Numbered from the stretch's first letter, positions 48,568-58,855 are shown. The stretch is DNA of 64,000 nucleotides from an uncultured Ectothiorhodospiraceae bacterium (GCA_937141935.1 CAKZQS010000014.1:41875-105874); one strand, 5' to 3'. Notes: generated by a model not told the origin, from the letters alone. Made by a program: numbers and translations.

Positions 48568-49527
48568 ATGCCCATGCAGTTCCAGGACTATTACAAGACC
48601 CTGGGCGTCGCCCGTGACGCCAGCGCCGACGAGATCAAGAAGGCCTACCGGCGCAAGGCGCGCGAGTTCCACCCGGACCGCAACACCGCCGCCGGCGCCG
48701 AGGACGAGTTCAAGCGGGTCCAGGAGGCCTATGAGGTCCTGAAGGACCCGGAGAAACGACGCGCCTACGACCAGCTCGGCGCCAACTGGAAGGCCGGCCA
48801 GCAGTTCCGGCCGCCGCCGGGCTGGCAGGACTTTGCCGGTGGGCGCGGTGGTATGGGTGGCGGCATGGGCGGCGATGGCCTGGGCGGCTTCTCGGAGTTC
48901 TTCCAGACCCTCTTCGGCGGTGGCTTCGGCGGCGCGGCAGGCGGCGTCGGGGGGCAACGCGATCCCTTCTCGGCCTTCGGCGCGGGCGGCTTCGACGGCG
49001 GCGGCTTCGAGAACTTTGGCGCCGGCGGCCAGCAGGACATCGAGGCGCAGATCAGCCTGGAAGAGGCCTACGCCGGTACCACCCGCGAGCTGGCGCGGCC
49101 GGGCGCGAGCACGCTGAAGGTCAAGATCCCCGCCGGCAGCACCGATGGCACCCGCATGCGCGTGCGCGCGGGCGGCCAGAACATCGTGCTGACGGTTCGC
49201 ATCGCGCCGCACCCGCAGTACACGCTGGAGGGGCGCGATGTCAGCCTGGAGCTGCCGCTGGCGCCCTGGGAGGCGGCCCTGGGCGCACGCGTGCAGGTGC
49301 CCACGCTGGGCGGGCCGATCGACATGAAGATTCCGGCCGGCAGCCAGTCCGGCCAGCGCCTGCGCCTGAAGGGCCGTGGCCTGCCGGCCCGCGAGGCCGG
49401 CGCAAGCAGTGGCGACCAGTACCTGCGGCTGCAGCTGCGCTACCCCACGCCGCTGAGCGAGGAGCAGCAGGCGCTGCTGCAGCAGTGGGCGGATAGCGCC
49501 GAGGATTACGACCCCCGCGCGCGCTAG
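48568..49527 (+). CDS. cbpA: DnaJ-like curved DNA-binding protein CbpA (class B J protein)
   Basis: A J-domain protein without the zinc repeats. The 319-residue sequence has a J domain ([23 protein letters not shown] in [10 protein letters not shown]), a Gly/Phe-rich linker with many GG repeats (residues about 85-150), and two C-terminal beta-sandwich domains ([39 protein letters not shown]). In E. coli CbpA also binds curved DNA. The ATG at 48568 is used; ATG 48574 is equally possible. No cbpM-like gene follows. Confidence 0.92.
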   Translation: MPMQFQDYYKTLGVARDASADEIKKAYRRKAREFHPDRNTAAGAEDEFKRVQEAYEVLKDPEKRRAYDQLGANWKAGQQFRPPPGWQDFAGGRGGMGGGMGGDGLGGFSEFFQTLFGGGFGGAAGGVGGQRDPFSAFGAGGFDGGGFENFGAGGQQDIEAQISLEEAYAGTTRELARPGASTLKVKIPAGSTDGTRMRVRAGGQNIVLTVRIAPHPQYTLEGRDVSLELPLAPWEAALGARVQVPTLGGPIDMKIPAGSQSGQRLRLKGRGLPAREAGASSGDQYLRLQLRYPTPLSEEQQALLQQWADSAEDYDPRAR

Positions 49528-49568
49528 CCCTCGAGCCGGCGCGGGGCGGCCGAGGCTGCCGCGGCCGC

Positions 49569-51248
49569 TCAGGCCGCCTGGGGTGGCCGCAAGCGGGTCT
49601 GCGTGCCCGGCGCACTGCCCCAGTGCTCGCTGTGGCAGACCAGCCATTCCAGGCGGTGGGCCATGCGCTCCGAGGTGGCCAGCAGCAGGCTGTCGCCGGC
49701 CTGCAGCGCCTGGGCCGGGGCCGGCCGCAGCGTGTATTTGCCATCCCGCCCCCACATCAGGGGCACCAGCGGCATCGTTTCGCCCTGCGGGCTGTAAGCC
49801 AGATCGGCGATGCGTACGGCGCGGTCGCCCACGGCGTGGCGCAGCCCCTGGCAATCGGCGCCGGCCACCCGCAGCGAGACCACCGCCGGGGCGCGCCGGC
49901 CCATCTCCTCGCGCAGTTCCTCCAGCAGCTCCGCGGCCCAGTCGTCTTCCTGGTTGCGGCAACGGGCCAGGAAGTCCGACAGCGCGGGAATGGTGGCTAG
50001 CGGCAGGATGCGCCAGGCGACGATGCGGCTGGGCTCGACCACCAGCGGCAGGCGCGCGGCGCGGTACAGCTCGCCCTCGGCGCGGTGGTTCTGCCGCGCC
50101 ACCGTATAGATGCGCGGGTTGATCGCCCGCGCCGTGAGCACGATCGAGAGGTTGTCCGTGTCCGAGTCGGTGCCGGCGATGATGCCCTGGGCGCCCTCGA
50201 CACCGGCCTCGTGCAGCGGCTCGGGGTCCGTGGCGCTGCCCACGATGCGGTTCTTCAGGCCCTCGTCCTTGGCTTTGGCGAAACTCTCGGCATCGCGCTC
50301 GATCACCGTGACCTGCACGTCCGAGGCCTCCAGGTAACGCCGGCAGGCGCGGCCGAAGCGCCCATAGCCGCAGACCAGCCAATGGCCCTTGGGCGGCAGC
50401 AGCGGCTCGGCCAGCTTGCGCCCGGCGCGCGCACCCAGCCAGCGGTGCAGCTCGTTGACATGCGGTTTGCGGATGGCCAGACCCAGGTGCTCGGCAAAGA
50501 CATCGAAGGGGTTGATGATGTGATCGGTATCGAAGGAGGCCATGTTCTCCATCGCCGCCGAGGACTCGGCCCGGCACATCACCACGCGGCGCGGCATCAG
50601 CAGCTTGGTGGTGACGGCGATCTTGGTGTTGACCGCATCGGAATCGGTGACGGCAATGACGCTCAGGCAGTCCTCCAGCCGCATTCCCGCCTCGATCAGC
50701 ACCTGCGTATTGGTCGCGTCGGCGCACAGCCGCGGCACGTCCAGCGGAAGGTTGGCCAGCTCCAGGTCGTCGAGCCGGGCCGGCTCGTTATCCAGCACCA
50801 CGCAGCGCGCGCCGCGCGCGCTGAGCGCCTCGACGATCAGGCTGCCGGTCTCACCGTAGCCGCAGACGATGTGAAAGGGCTCCTGCAGGCGGCGCACGGC
50901 CCGAATGAAGCGAGCCTCCTGCATCGCGCGGATAAAGGCGGGCTCGCTAACCAGGCCGAAGATCTTGCCGATGGTGTACAGCCAGGAGATCACCGTCAGG
51001 TAGAGCATCAGCGAGACCCAGAAGCGCTGCTGCGGCAGCAGCGCATAGGGGATCTCACCAAAGCCGACCGTCGGGCCGACGAAGCTGAAGAAGTAAAAGG
51101 CGTGGAAAAAGTCGTAATGCCAGACCTGGCCCTGGTCGTCCTGGCCCGGAATCAGCACCAGGCCGCCGATGGCGATCGCATACACGCTGATCAGCAGCAC
51201 CAGCGGGCGCCGCATGCGGCGCATGAACAGGAAGAGAACCTTCTCCAT
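49569..51248 (-). CDS. Potassium channel protein with two TrkA-N (RCK) domains
   Basis: A 559-residue membrane protein. The N-terminus has two or three membrane helices flanking a pore loop with a potassium selectivity filter (FFSFVGPTVGFGEIPYALLP, filter TVGFG). Two NAD-binding RCK/TrkA-N domains follow, starting HIVCGYGETGSLIVEAL (about residue 126) and WLVCGYGRFGRACRRYL (about residue 290), plus a C-terminal TrkA-C-like region. This is the build of RCK-gated bacterial K+ channels. It is followed in the operon sense by nothing nearby, and preceded 15 nt upstream by the DUF6394 gene. Confidence 0.9.
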   Translation of the reverse strand: MEKVLFLFMRRMRRPLVLLISVYAIAIGGLVLIPGQDDQGQVWHYDFFHAFYFFSFVGPTVGFGEIPYALLPQQRFWVSLMLYLTVISWLYTIGKIFGLVSEPAFIRAMQEARFIRAVRRLQEPFHIVCGYGETGSLIVEALSARGARCVVLDNEPARLDDLELANLPLDVPRLCADATNTQVLIEAGMRLEDCLSVIAVTDSDAVNTKIAVTTKLLMPRRVVMCRAESSAAMENMASFDTDHIINPFDVFAEHLGLAIRKPHVNELHRWLGARAGRKLAEPLLPPKGHWLVCGYGRFGRACRRYLEASDVQVTVIERDAESFAKAKDEGLKNRIVGSATDPEPLHEAGVEGAQGIIAGTDSDTDNLSIVLTARAINPRIYTVARQNHRAEGELYRAARLPLVVEPSRIVAWRILPLATIPALSDFLARCRNQEDDWAAELLEELREEMGRRAPAVVSLRVAGADCQGLRHAVGDRAVRIADLAYSPQGETMPLVPLMWGRDGKYTLRPAPAQALQAGDSLLLATSERMAHRLEWLVCHSEHWGSAPGTQTRLRPPQAA

Positions 51249-51263
51249 GCCGGCGCGCGGGGC

Positions 51264-51647
51264 TTAGCGGCGCAGCGTCAGCGTCTCGACCACCAGCAGG
51301 ATCACGCTGGCCAGGTTGGCGACCAGCGCGCCACAGGCCAGCGAGACCACGCTGGCGACAACGCCCGGCTCGGAGGCGGCGGCAAAGACCTGGCTGTTCA
51401 ACCCCCACACCAGCGCGGCGGCGACCAGGTGCAGATCGGCAACCAGCGAGCTGGCCAGCAGCACGGCGCCCAGGTGCGAGCGGTCGCCAAACTTGAGCAC
51501 GGTCGCGATCAGCGACACCACCAGCGCGGCGAATAGCTCCCAGACATGGTGGTGCTCCGGCGTGTCGATATCGCCGTATACAAAGCCCACGTTCAGCGTC
51601 AGCGCCAGCAGCACGAAAAAGCCAAACAGCACCTTGTCCAGATTCAT
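51264..51647 (-). CDS. DUF6394-like small membrane protein
   Basis: A 127-residue protein with about four hydrophobic helices. It starts MNLDKVLFGFFVLLALTLNV, then DIDTPEHHHVWELFAALVVS, LIATVLKFGDRSHLGAVLLA and SSLVADLHLVAAALVWG, which match my recollection of the DUF6394 family. Three adjacent histidines are notable. It is 15 nt upstream of the potassium channel gene on the same strand, suggesting a functional link such as an accessory subunit. Confidence 0.75.
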   Translation of the reverse strand: MNLDKVLFGFFVLLALTLNVGFVYGDIDTPEHHHVWELFAALVVSLIATVLKFGDRSHLGAVLLASSLVADLHLVAAALVWGLNSQVFAAASEPGVVASVVSLACGALVANLASVILLVVETLTLRR

Positions 51648-51781
51648 TGCGCCTCCGTGGGCGTGCCCCAAGTCGCCCTGAGACTGCCCGCCCGCCCCGG
51701 CATTTGCAACGCCGGCACGCAACGTCTGGTTATGCCTGTGGTCTGTGCCATGATCGCGACCACTGCCGATGAGGAACTGCC

Positions 51782-52558
51782 ATGCGCTCCTGTGTACCCG
51801 CCTGCCTGCCCACCGCCGCCCTGCTGACGGCCCTGCTTGCGCCGCTGCCGGCCGCGGCGAGCGAAGCACCCTCCGACCTGGTGGGCACGGCTTACGACCG
51901 CGAATCGGGCAAGCTGCTGTACACCGAGCAGCATGCCTTCGAGTACGGGCCACAGGGCGCGCCCGCGCGCGACACGGTGCGCTACCTGCGGCCGGACGGC
52001 AGCGAGATCGGGCGCAAGGTGCTGGACTTTCGCCCCAGCCTCTATGTCCCCACCTTCCTGACCACGCTGGACAACACCGGCTACCAGGAAGGCATGCGTC
52101 GGGAGGACGGCCGCCTGGCCATGCTGCGACGCAAGGACGGCGATGCGCAGATGGAAAGCAAGTCCGTGGACCCAGAGGATTGCGACGCCGCCGACGCCGG
52201 TTTTCACCCCTACGTGCAGGCCAACTTCGACAAGGTGCTGGCCGACGAAACGGTGCGTTTTCGCTTTTGCGCGCCGGGCAGCCTGGCCAGCGTGAAGTTT
52301 CGCGCCGAGCGCATCGACGATGCCGTGATCGACGGCTTCGAGGTCGTGCGCGTCCGCGTTGAGGTCGACAGCTTTCTGAGCTGGTTTGTGGACCCGCTGG
52401 TGCTCAGCTACAACCCGCAGAACCGCGACCTGGTGCAGTACGAGGGCATTTCCAACGTGCGCAACGACGAGGGCAAGGCCTACGACGTGCGCATCACCTA
52501 CCCCATCCGCAAGGCGCAGGCCGAGGCCGAGGACGCGCCGGCCGACGACCGCGGCTAG
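51782..52558 (+). CDS. Secreted protein of unknown function
   Basis: A 258-residue protein with a signal peptide (LPTAALLTALLAPLPAAASE, cleavage near residue 26). The mature part has YDRESGKLLYTEQHAFEYGP, VRYLRPDGSEIGRKVLDFRP and AERIDDAVIDGFEVVRVRVE, beta-rich periplasmic-type sequence, and two cysteines (DPEDCDAAD, FRFCAPGS) that could form a disulfide. No family is recognised. It is divergent from the DUF6394/channel pair. Confidence 0.75.
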   Translation: MRSCVPACLPTAALLTALLAPLPAAASEAPSDLVGTAYDRESGKLLYTEQHAFEYGPQGAPARDTVRYLRPDGSEIGRKVLDFRPSLYVPTFLTTLDNTGYQEGMRREDGRLAMLRRKDGDAQMESKSVDPEDCDAADAGFHPYVQANFDKVLADETVRFRFCAPGSLASVKFRAERIDDAVIDGFEVVRVRVEVDSFLSWFVDPLVLSYNPQNRDLVQYEGISNVRNDEGKAYDVRITYPIRKAQAEAEDAPADDRG

Positions 52559-52569
52559 GGCCAGCGCCC

Positions 52570-52610
52570 GCCCGCCCGGCGAGGGCCGGATTCAGCCCGC
52601 CCGGCGAGGG
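52570..52610. repeat. 16-bp exact direct repeat in a convergent spacer
   Basis: gcccgcccggcgaggg occurs at 52570-52585 and again at 52595-52610, 25 nt apart, in the 71-nt spacer between the secreted-protein gene and the beta-propeller gene. It may be a recent local duplication; no terminator stem is evident. Confidence 0.8.
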
Positions 52611-52629
52611 GTCCAGGCCGCTGGGCCGG

Positions 52630-54894
52630 CTAGGGCTGGCCTTCGGTCTCCGGCTCCAGGTTCACGGTGGCCAGGCGGTTGCCCTCGGCGTCATCCACAT
52701 GCAGGAAGCGCCGGCTCAGCGTGAAGTAGCTGGTGTCGCCGGCGGTGACCGGCACCGGGATCACCACACCCGGCCCGCTTTCGACGATCTTCGTGCGCAG
52801 CGGCTCGTTGTAGATCACCGGCGCAAAACTCTGGCAGGGCACCCCGGTCGGGTCACGCTGCGGCGGGCAGCCGTCGCCCTGGTCCGGCTCGCGCTGGGCG
52901 TGGTCCAGCGCCAGCGTCTGGTTGATTTCGCCGGCCACGCCGTCGATCCCGTAGACATAGAAGCCGCTGAAGGCCTCCTCGGCGCGCGGCGAGCCTACCT
53001 GCACCGGCAGGCTCAGCGTGCCGCGGCGCGGCTCGCCCGCCTCGTCCAGGAAGGCGAAGGCCAGCGGGTCATACTCGGCCAGGCTGAAGGCCCAGGCGTC
53101 CTCGGCCACATCCGGCTCGGCCGTCGTCACCTGCACCAGCCCCGTGCTCGGGTCGGCATCGAAGGCGCCGGAGACATCGAAAATCTGCAGCTGGAAGCGG
53201 TTGCCCACGCCCTGCCCGCCCGCGCCGCCGGCGCGGCCAATCGTCAGCAGCCGGTCGGCGCCCAGCGGGTGGATATAGGTGGAGAAGCCGGGGATCTCCA
53301 GCTCGCCGACGATCCTCGGGTTGCTGGGCTCGCTGAGATCAAAGGCGAACAGCGGGTCGGTGAACTCGAAGGTCACCACATAGCCGCGATCGCCGAAAAA
53401 GCGCGCCGCGCGGATGTCCTCGTTGGGGCCGTATAGCGGGCTGCGGCCCACCTCTTCCAGCCCCGTCTCCGCCAGCTCCAGCACGCTCAGCCGATTGGCC
53501 AGGCGCAGCTCCGATTCGGTCCCCAGCAGGGCCGAGCCGCGTAGCGTGGTGGCCACGCGCAGGTGGCCGGCATGCTCGGAGTACTGGTAGCGGTTGGCGG
53601 CCCAGCCCTCGACCAGGCCGCTGCCGGCATAGCGCGGCGGGCCGTTGGCATCCAGCGCGAAGCGGTGCACGGCCGTCTGCTGCACCTGGGCCGGGTCCAG
53701 CCACCAGCCGGCGCTGGTCTGCGCCACGTAGAGGTTGTCGACGCTGCCGTAGACCTGCCAGCCGTTGTTCAGCAGGGCGACGGAGCGCGGGTCGAAGGTA
53801 TCGCTGCGCATGCTGCTGATCTGGATCAGGCCCAGCCGCTGCGGCACTTCCGGCGCGTGCACGGCGGTGCAATCCAGCAGCTCGCCATTGTTGGCCGGCA
53901 GCAGCTCGGCCAGGGGGGTCTGCGCCACCGCCGTCTCGATGCGCGCCGCGATCTGCGCGCCGAGCTGCTCGGTGGCCGTCTCGTCGCCGTCGCGCAGGGC
54001 CTGCGCGTAGTCCTCGTACACCAGGCGGAAAAAATCCTCGTCGCCGCGCAGTGGCGAGGGCAAGGGGATGCCGAACTGGCTGACCAGGTGCAGGCGGTCG
54101 CCGATGCGCCGGCTGTCGATGATCTGCGCATCCGTGGTGTAGCGCCCCAGCTCGCTCGGCGCGCCGGGGTCGCTGACGTCGAAGGCCAGCACCTGCGAGC
54201 CGGTTTCGCTGGAATCGGGCGGCGGCGCGAAGGCCGAGTCCACGGCGACGCTGTGGCCGGCGAAAAAGAAGCCGGCCTCGGTCAGCACCAGCAGCCGCGC
54301 ATTGTCGCTGTCGAGGTAGATGCCGCGCGCGTAGCGGCCGTTGTCGATGGCGATGCGAGCGCGAATCGCGGTGTTCGCCGGGTCGCTGGCATCCACCACC
54401 AGCACCTCGCCCCCGCTGCCGAAGTCGGCCTGGCGCAGCACATAGAGCGTGCTGCCGTCGGGGCTGGCTTCGATCAGGTCCGCCTCGTCGACGCCCTCTT
54501 CCTGCGTGTTGGTGTCGTTGACGCGGCGGCTGCCGGGCGACTGCGCGCCGGGCTGGCTGACCGGCTGCGGCGCGCCGGCGTCGAATTCGGCCGGGGCCGC
54601 GCGCTCGCCCGCGGGTGCGGCGCGAGCCGGCGCGCCCACGAAGGGCAAGGGCTCGGGGCAGCTCCAACAGGGGCCGCCATTCCAAAAGCCAGTGGTGTAT
54701 TCCAGCGTCAGGGCCTGCGTGACCTGCTCGCGCAGCGCCGTGCAGTCCGCCAGCGGCGCCAGCGTCTGCTGCGCCTTGCTCGCGAACACCGGGTTCAGCC
54801 GCCCTTCCGGGCGGGTGCCGTCGCTATCGGAACACCCCGGCAAAGCCGCGCCAGACAGTGCCGCCAGCGCCCCGATCATCCATGCTCTGTTCAT
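52630..54894 (-). CDS. Beta-propeller domain lipoprotein
   Basis: A 754-residue secreted lipoprotein. The signal peptide ends in the lipobox LPGC (Cys21). The mature protein has a Cys-containing N-terminal part (GGPCWSCPEPLPFVG), then NTQEEGVDEADLIEASPDGS, the entry motif of the secreted C-terminal beta-propeller family (PF09826-type), repeated blades such as VLAFDVSDPGAPSELGRYTT, LFAFDLSEPSNPRIVGELEI and YIHPLGADRLLTIGRA, and a C-terminal region. It has a strong ribosome site (GGAGG). Function is unknown; such proteins are thought to bind at the cell surface. Confidence 0.88.
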   Translation of the reverse strand: MNRAWMIGALAALSGAALPGCSDSDGTRPEGRLNPVFASKAQQTLAPLADCTALREQVTQALTLEYTTGFWNGGPCWSCPEPLPFVGAPARAAPAGERAAPAEFDAGAPQPVSQPGAQSPGSRRVNDTNTQEEGVDEADLIEASPDGSTLYVLRQADFGSGGEVLVVDASDPANTAIRARIAIDNGRYARGIYLDSDNARLLVLTEAGFFFAGHSVAVDSAFAPPPDSSETGSQVLAFDVSDPGAPSELGRYTTDAQIIDSRRIGDRLHLVSQFGIPLPSPLRGDEDFFRLVYEDYAQALRDGDETATEQLGAQIAARIETAVAQTPLAELLPANNGELLDCTAVHAPEVPQRLGLIQISSMRSDTFDPRSVALLNNGWQVYGSVDNLYVAQTSAGWWLDPAQVQQTAVHRFALDANGPPRYAGSGLVEGWAANRYQYSEHAGHLRVATTLRGSALLGTESELRLANRLSVLELAETGLEEVGRSPLYGPNEDIRAARFFGDRGYVVTFEFTDPLFAFDLSEPSNPRIVGELEIPGFSTYIHPLGADRLLTIGRAGGAGGQGVGNRFQLQIFDVSGAFDADPSTGLVQVTTAEPDVAEDAWAFSLAEYDPLAFAFLDEAGEPRRGTLSLPVQVGSPRAEEAFSGFYVYGIDGVAGEINQTLALDHAQREPDQGDGCPPQRDPTGVPCQSFAPVIYNEPLRTKIVESGPGVVIPVPVTAGDTSYFTLSRRFLHVDDAEGNRLATVNLEPETEGQP

Positions 54895-54934
54895 CACGCA
54901 ATCCCTCCGCACGGCCGGCTTCGCCGCAGCAGCC

Positions 54935-54940
54935 TATAAT
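54935..54940 (+). promoter_or_regulatory. Possible -10 element upstream of valS
   Basis: A perfect TATAAT at 54935-54940 stands out in GC-rich DNA, 84 nt before valS. No good -35 lies at the expected distance, and the AT-rich patch could equally serve the divergent lipoprotein gene. Confidence 0.45.
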
Positions 54941-55023
54941 TCCATAATCCCCCGTCGCAGCGTCAACATGCCGAGCCCTCGGCCCGGCCGCGCTGTGCGC
55001 CCACGCACCCACCGCCGCAGTCC

Positions 55024-57789
55024 ATGGACAAGCATTACGACCCCAGCGCCATCGAAAGCCACTGGTACCAGCAGTGGGAGGCCCGCGGCCTGTTCGCCGC
55101 CGGCCGCGAAGGCGACCCCTTCTGCATCATGATCCCGCCGCCCAACGTGACCGGCAGCCTGCACATGGGCCATGCCTTCCAGGACACGATCATGGACGCG
55201 CTGACCCGCTGGCACCGCATGCAGGGCGACGCCACGCTGTGGCAGCCGGGCACCGACCATGCCGGCATCGCCACGCAGATGGTGGTCGAGCGCCGGCTGG
55301 CCGCGCAGGGCGAGTCGCGCCATGACCTGGGCCGCGAGGCCTTTATCGAGAAGATCTGGGAATGGAAGGCCGAGAGCGGCGGCCACATCACCCGCCAGCT
55401 GCGGCGCATGGGCGCCTCGGTGGACTGGGAGCGCGAGCGCTTCACGATGGATGCCGGGCTGTCCGAGGCCGTCACCGAGGTCTTCGTGCGCCTGCACGAG
55501 GAAGGCCTGATCTACCGCGGCAAGCGCCTGGTGAACTGGGACCCGGTGCTGCAGACGGCGGTCTCCGACCTGGAAGTGGAGTCCAAGGAGGAACAGGGCT
55601 CGCTGTGGCACTTCCGCTACCCGCTCAGCGATGGCAGCGGCCACCTCGTCGTGGCCACGACGCGCCCGGAAACCATGCTCGGCGATACGGCCGTGGCCGT
55701 GCACCCCGAGGATGAGCGCTATGCGCACCTGGTCGGCCAGACCGTGCGCCTGCCGCTGGCCGAACGCGAAATCCCGATCGTGGCCGACGACTATGTTGAC
55801 CGCGAATTCGGCACCGGCGTGGTCAAGATCACCCCGGCGCATGACTTCAATGACCACGCGCTGGGCGAGCGCCATGGCCTGGAGGTCATCAACATCCTGA
55901 CGCCACAGGCCACGCTGAACGACGCCGTGCCCGAGGCCTACCGGGGCCTGGACCGCTTCGCGGCGCGTGAGCGCGTGGTGGCCGACCTTGAGGCCGCCGG
56001 CCTGCTCGAGGCCACCCAGCCGCATACGCTGATGGTGCCGCGCGGCGACCGCACCGGCCAGGTGCTCGAGCCCTACCTGACCGACCAGTGGTTCGTGCGC
56101 GCCGAGCCGCTGGCCAAGCCGGCCATCGAGGCGGTCGAAAGCGGCCGCATCCGCTTCGTGCCCGAGAACTGGTCGAAGACCTATTACGAGTGGATGCACA
56201 ACATCCAGGACTGGTGCATCTCCCGGCAGATCTGGTGGGGGCACCGCATCCCGGCCTGGTATGACGAGGCCGGGCATGTCTACGTGGGCCGTGACGAGGC
56301 CGAGGTGCGCAGCCGCTACGGGCTGGACGCCGCGCTGCCGCTGCGCCAGGACGAGGACGTGCTGGACACCTGGTTCTCCTCGGCGCTGTGGCCCTTCTCG
56401 ACGCTGGGCTGGCCGCAGCAGACCCCCGAGCTGTCGCTGTATTACCCCACCAGCGTGCTGGTGACGGGCTTCGACATCATTTTCTTCTGGGTCGCCCGGA
56501 TGATCATGATGGGCCTGAAGTTCACCGGCGAGGTGCCCTTCCGCGAGGTCTATGTCCACGGCCTGGTGCGCGATGCCTCCGGGCAGAAGATGTCCAAGTC
56601 CAAGGGCAACGTCATCGACCCGTTGGACATCGTCGACGGCATCACGCTGGAGGCCCTGCTGGACAAGCGCACCTCGGGTTTGATGCAGCCGCAGCAGGCC
56701 GAGAAGATCGCGCGCGCGACCAAGAAGGATTTCCCCGAGGGCATTCCCGAGCACGGTACCGACGCGCTGCGCTTTTATTTCGCCGCGCTGGCCAGCACCG
56801 GCCGCGACATCCGCTTCGACACCCAACGGCTGGCGGGTTACAAGAATTTCTGCAACAAGCTGTGGAATGCCTCGCGCTACGTGCTGATGAGCCTGGAGGG
56901 CTGGCAGGACGACGGCAGCCCCGGCACGCCCGGCCCCGCCGAGCGCTGGATCGCCTCGCGCCTGCAGCGCGTCGAGGCCGAGGTCGACAAGCAGCTGCGC
57001 GCCTACCGTTTTGATCTGGTCGCCGCGGCGCTGCACGATTTCGTCTGGCACGACTGGTGCGACTGGTACCTGGAGCTGGCCAAGGTCAGCCTGAAGGGCG
57101 ACGACGCGCAGGCCGCACAGGCCACCCGGCGCACGCTGGCCCGCGGGCTGGAGACCATCCTGCGCCTGCTGCACCCGATCATGCCCTTCATCACCGAAGA
57201 GATCTGGCAGCGCATCGCGCCGCAGGCCGGCGCCGACGAGGTCGATTCGATCAGCCGCCGGCCCTGGCCGCAGGCCGACGAGGAGCGCATCGACGCCCGC
57301 GCCGAAGAGGACATCGCCTGGCTGCAGCGCCTGCTGCTGGCCGTGCGCCAGATTCGCGGCGAGATGGACATTGCACCGAGTCGCGCCTTGCCGGTGCTGC
57401 TGCAGCAGGCCGAGGCCACCGATCAGGCCCGCCTGGCCGGTCTGGCGCCGTGGATCATGGAGCTGGGCCGCGTGGAGTCGCTGGACGTGCTGGACGCGCA
57501 ATCCCCCGCGCCGGACGCCGCGCTGGCCCGGGCCGGCGGGCTGAACGTGCTGGTGCCGCTGGCCGGCCTGATCGACCCGGCGGCCGAATGCGCCCGCCTG
57601 GACAAGGCCATTGCCAAGCTGGAGAAGGACTACAAGGCCACCCGCGGCAAGCTGGACAACCCCAACTTCACCGAGCGGGCGCCGGCCGAGGTGGTGGCCG
57701 GCGCGCGGACGCTGGCCGATGAGCAGGAGGCCAGCCTGACGGCGCTGCGGGCGCAGCGCGAGCGCATGGGGCAGATGGCCGCTGGCTAG
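55024..57789 (+). CDS. valS: Valyl-tRNA synthetase
   Basis: Charges tRNA-Val. The 921-residue class I synthetase has the HIGH motif in [18 protein letters not shown] (residues about 39-56), the editing-domain sequences [18 protein letters not shown] and [32 protein letters not shown], the KMSKS motif in [16 protein letters not shown], and a C-terminal coiled coil ([20 protein letters not shown]) typical of ValRS. Length is close to the E. coli enzyme (951). Confidence 0.99.
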   Translation: MDKHYDPSAIESHWYQQWEARGLFAAGREGDPFCIMIPPPNVTGSLHMGHAFQDTIMDALTRWHRMQGDATLWQPGTDHAGIATQMVVERRLAAQGESRHDLGREAFIEKIWEWKAESGGHITRQLRRMGASVDWERERFTMDAGLSEAVTEVFVRLHEEGLIYRGKRLVNWDPVLQTAVSDLEVESKEEQGSLWHFRYPLSDGSGHLVVATTRPETMLGDTAVAVHPEDERYAHLVGQTVRLPLAEREIPIVADDYVDREFGTGVVKITPAHDFNDHALGERHGLEVINILTPQATLNDAVPEAYRGLDRFAARERVVADLEAAGLLEATQPHTLMVPRGDRTGQVLEPYLTDQWFVRAEPLAKPAIEAVESGRIRFVPENWSKTYYEWMHNIQDWCISRQIWWGHRIPAWYDEAGHVYVGRDEAEVRSRYGLDAALPLRQDEDVLDTWFSSALWPFSTLGWPQQTPELSLYYPTSVLVTGFDIIFFWVARMIMMGLKFTGEVPFREVYVHGLVRDASGQKMSKSKGNVIDPLDIVDGITLEALLDKRTSGLMQPQQAEKIARATKKDFPEGIPEHGTDALRFYFAALASTGRDIRFDTQRLAGYKNFCNKLWNASRYVLMSLEGWQDDGSPGTPGPAERWIASRLQRVEAEVDKQLRAYRFDLVAAALHDFVWHDWCDWYLELAKVSLKGDDAQAAQATRRTLARGLETILRLLHPIMPFITEEIWQRIAPQAGADEVDSISRRPWPQADEERIDARAEEDIAWLQRLLLAVRQIRGEMDIAPSRALPVLLQQAEATDQARLAGLAPWIMELGRVESLDVLDAQSPAPDAALARAGGLNVLVPLAGLIDPAAECARLDKAIAKLEKDYKATRGKLDNPNFTERAPAEVVAGARTLADEQEASLTALRAQRERMGQMAAG

Positions 57790-57818
57790 GCTCGGCCACC
57801 CGGGCCGCTCGTGGGAAA

Positions 57819-57840
57819 CTCAGGGGTGGCTCAGGGGTGC
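57819..57840. repeat. Short tandem repeat after valS
   Basis: An 11-bp unit ctcaggggtg(g/c) occurs twice in tandem at 57819-57840, with a degenerate third copy (atcaggggcgg) near 57860. The surrounding 196-nt spacer between valS and the DUF423 gene contains no recognisable gene. Confidence 0.7.
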
Positions 57841-57985
57841 AAGAGCCGCTTAAGGGTGGATCAGGGGCGGCGGATGAGCGGCGCAAGGGCGGCATGGGCA
57901 CGCCCCGGGCGCACCTCAGGCGCGGCATCGACCCCGCGCCCACCGCCTTGCGCGCAGAGCGCCCGGCTGGGAATCGCCCGGTGGC

Positions 57986-58360
57986 CTAGGCGCGCAGGCG
58001 CAAGGCCGCCGACAGCGCCACCAGCAGCCAGCCGCCGAGCAGCAGCACGCCGCCTAGCGGGGTAATGGCCCCCAGCGCGCGCACGCCGCTGAGCGCCAGC
58101 GCGTAGAGGCTGCCGGAGAACAGCAGCGTGCCGGCGGCAAAGGCCAGGCCGGCCCAGGCCAGCCAGCGGTCGCCGGGCGGCGCCAGCGCCAGGGCCAGGA
58201 GCACCGCCGCATGCAGCAGCGCGTACTGCGTGGCCGTGGCCATGATGTCCAGGGCGTAGGCATCCAGCCGGCTCTTCAGGCCATGTGCCGCGAAGGCGCC
58301 CAGGGCCACGCCGAGCAGGCCGTAGAGGCCGGCGCAGGCCTGCATCCAGGCGGCGGTCAT
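57986..58360 (-). CDS. DUF423 membrane protein (YgdD type)
   Basis: A 124-residue membrane protein with four helices. GLYGLLGVALGAFAAHGLKS at the N-terminus, ATQYALLHAAVLLALALAP, GTLLFSGSLYALALSG and AITPLGGVLLLGGWLLVA are the DUF423/YgdD pattern. Function is unknown. The ATG at 58360 overlaps the stop of the response regulator gene (ATGA). Confidence 0.9.
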   Translation of the reverse strand: MTAAWMQACAGLYGLLGVALGAFAAHGLKSRLDAYALDIMATATQYALLHAAVLLALALAPPGDRWLAWAGLAFAAGTLLFSGSLYALALSGVRALGAITPLGGVLLLGGWLLVALSAALRLRA

Positions 58361-58794
58361 GGCTTTGGCGGAATCAGCGCGAACTTGCACCAGAAGTCGC
58401 GGATCGACTCGACCATCGCGATGAAGTCGTCGATGTCCAGCGGCTTGGTCAGGTAGGCATTGGCCTGCAGCTCGTAGCAGGTCAGCACATCGCGGGGGGC
58501 GTCCGAGGTGCTCATGACCAGCACCGGGATGCGCTTGAGCTGCGCGTCGGCCTTGACGATGGACAAGAACTCGCGGCCGTCCATGCGCGGCATGTTCAGG
58601 TCCAGCAGGATGAAATCCGGCGTGGCCAGCTCGGCATGCTCGCCCTCGCGGCGCAGCATGGCCAGGGCCTGCTCGCCGTCCTCGGCCACCTGCAGGTCAA
58701 AGCTCAGCCCGCCCTCCTTGAAGATTTCGCGGGCCAGCGCGACGTCGGCGGCGCTGTCCTCGACCAGCATGATGTGGGCGTGGCGGGCGTGCAT
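58357..58794 (-). CDS. Single-domain response regulator (Rcp1/CheY-like)
   Basis: A 145-residue stand-alone receiver domain with no output domain. It has the acidic pair Glu12-Asp13 (MLVEDSAADVALAREIFKEG), the phosphoacceptor Asp65 (DFILLDLNMPRMDGREFLSI), Thr/Ser in VLVMSTSDAPRDV and Lys in NAYLTKPLDIDDF. The extended loop before the phosphorylation site and the DAPRDV segment resemble the Rcp1 group, which pairs with phytochrome-like or hybrid kinases. It may serve the orphan histidine kinase at 61587, but no partner is adjacent. Confidence 0.92.
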   Translation of the reverse strand: MHARHAHIMLVEDSAADVALAREIFKEGGLSFDLQVAEDGEQALAMLRREGEHAELATPDFILLDLNMPRMDGREFLSIVKADAQLKRIPVLVMSTSDAPRDVLTCYELQANAYLTKPLDIDDFIAMVESIRDFWCKFALIPPKP

Positions 58795-58855
58795 GGGCGG
58801 GCATGAATGAAGGCTCAGGGCCGATTGTAGGCCGCCGGGCGGCGATAATGGGGCC

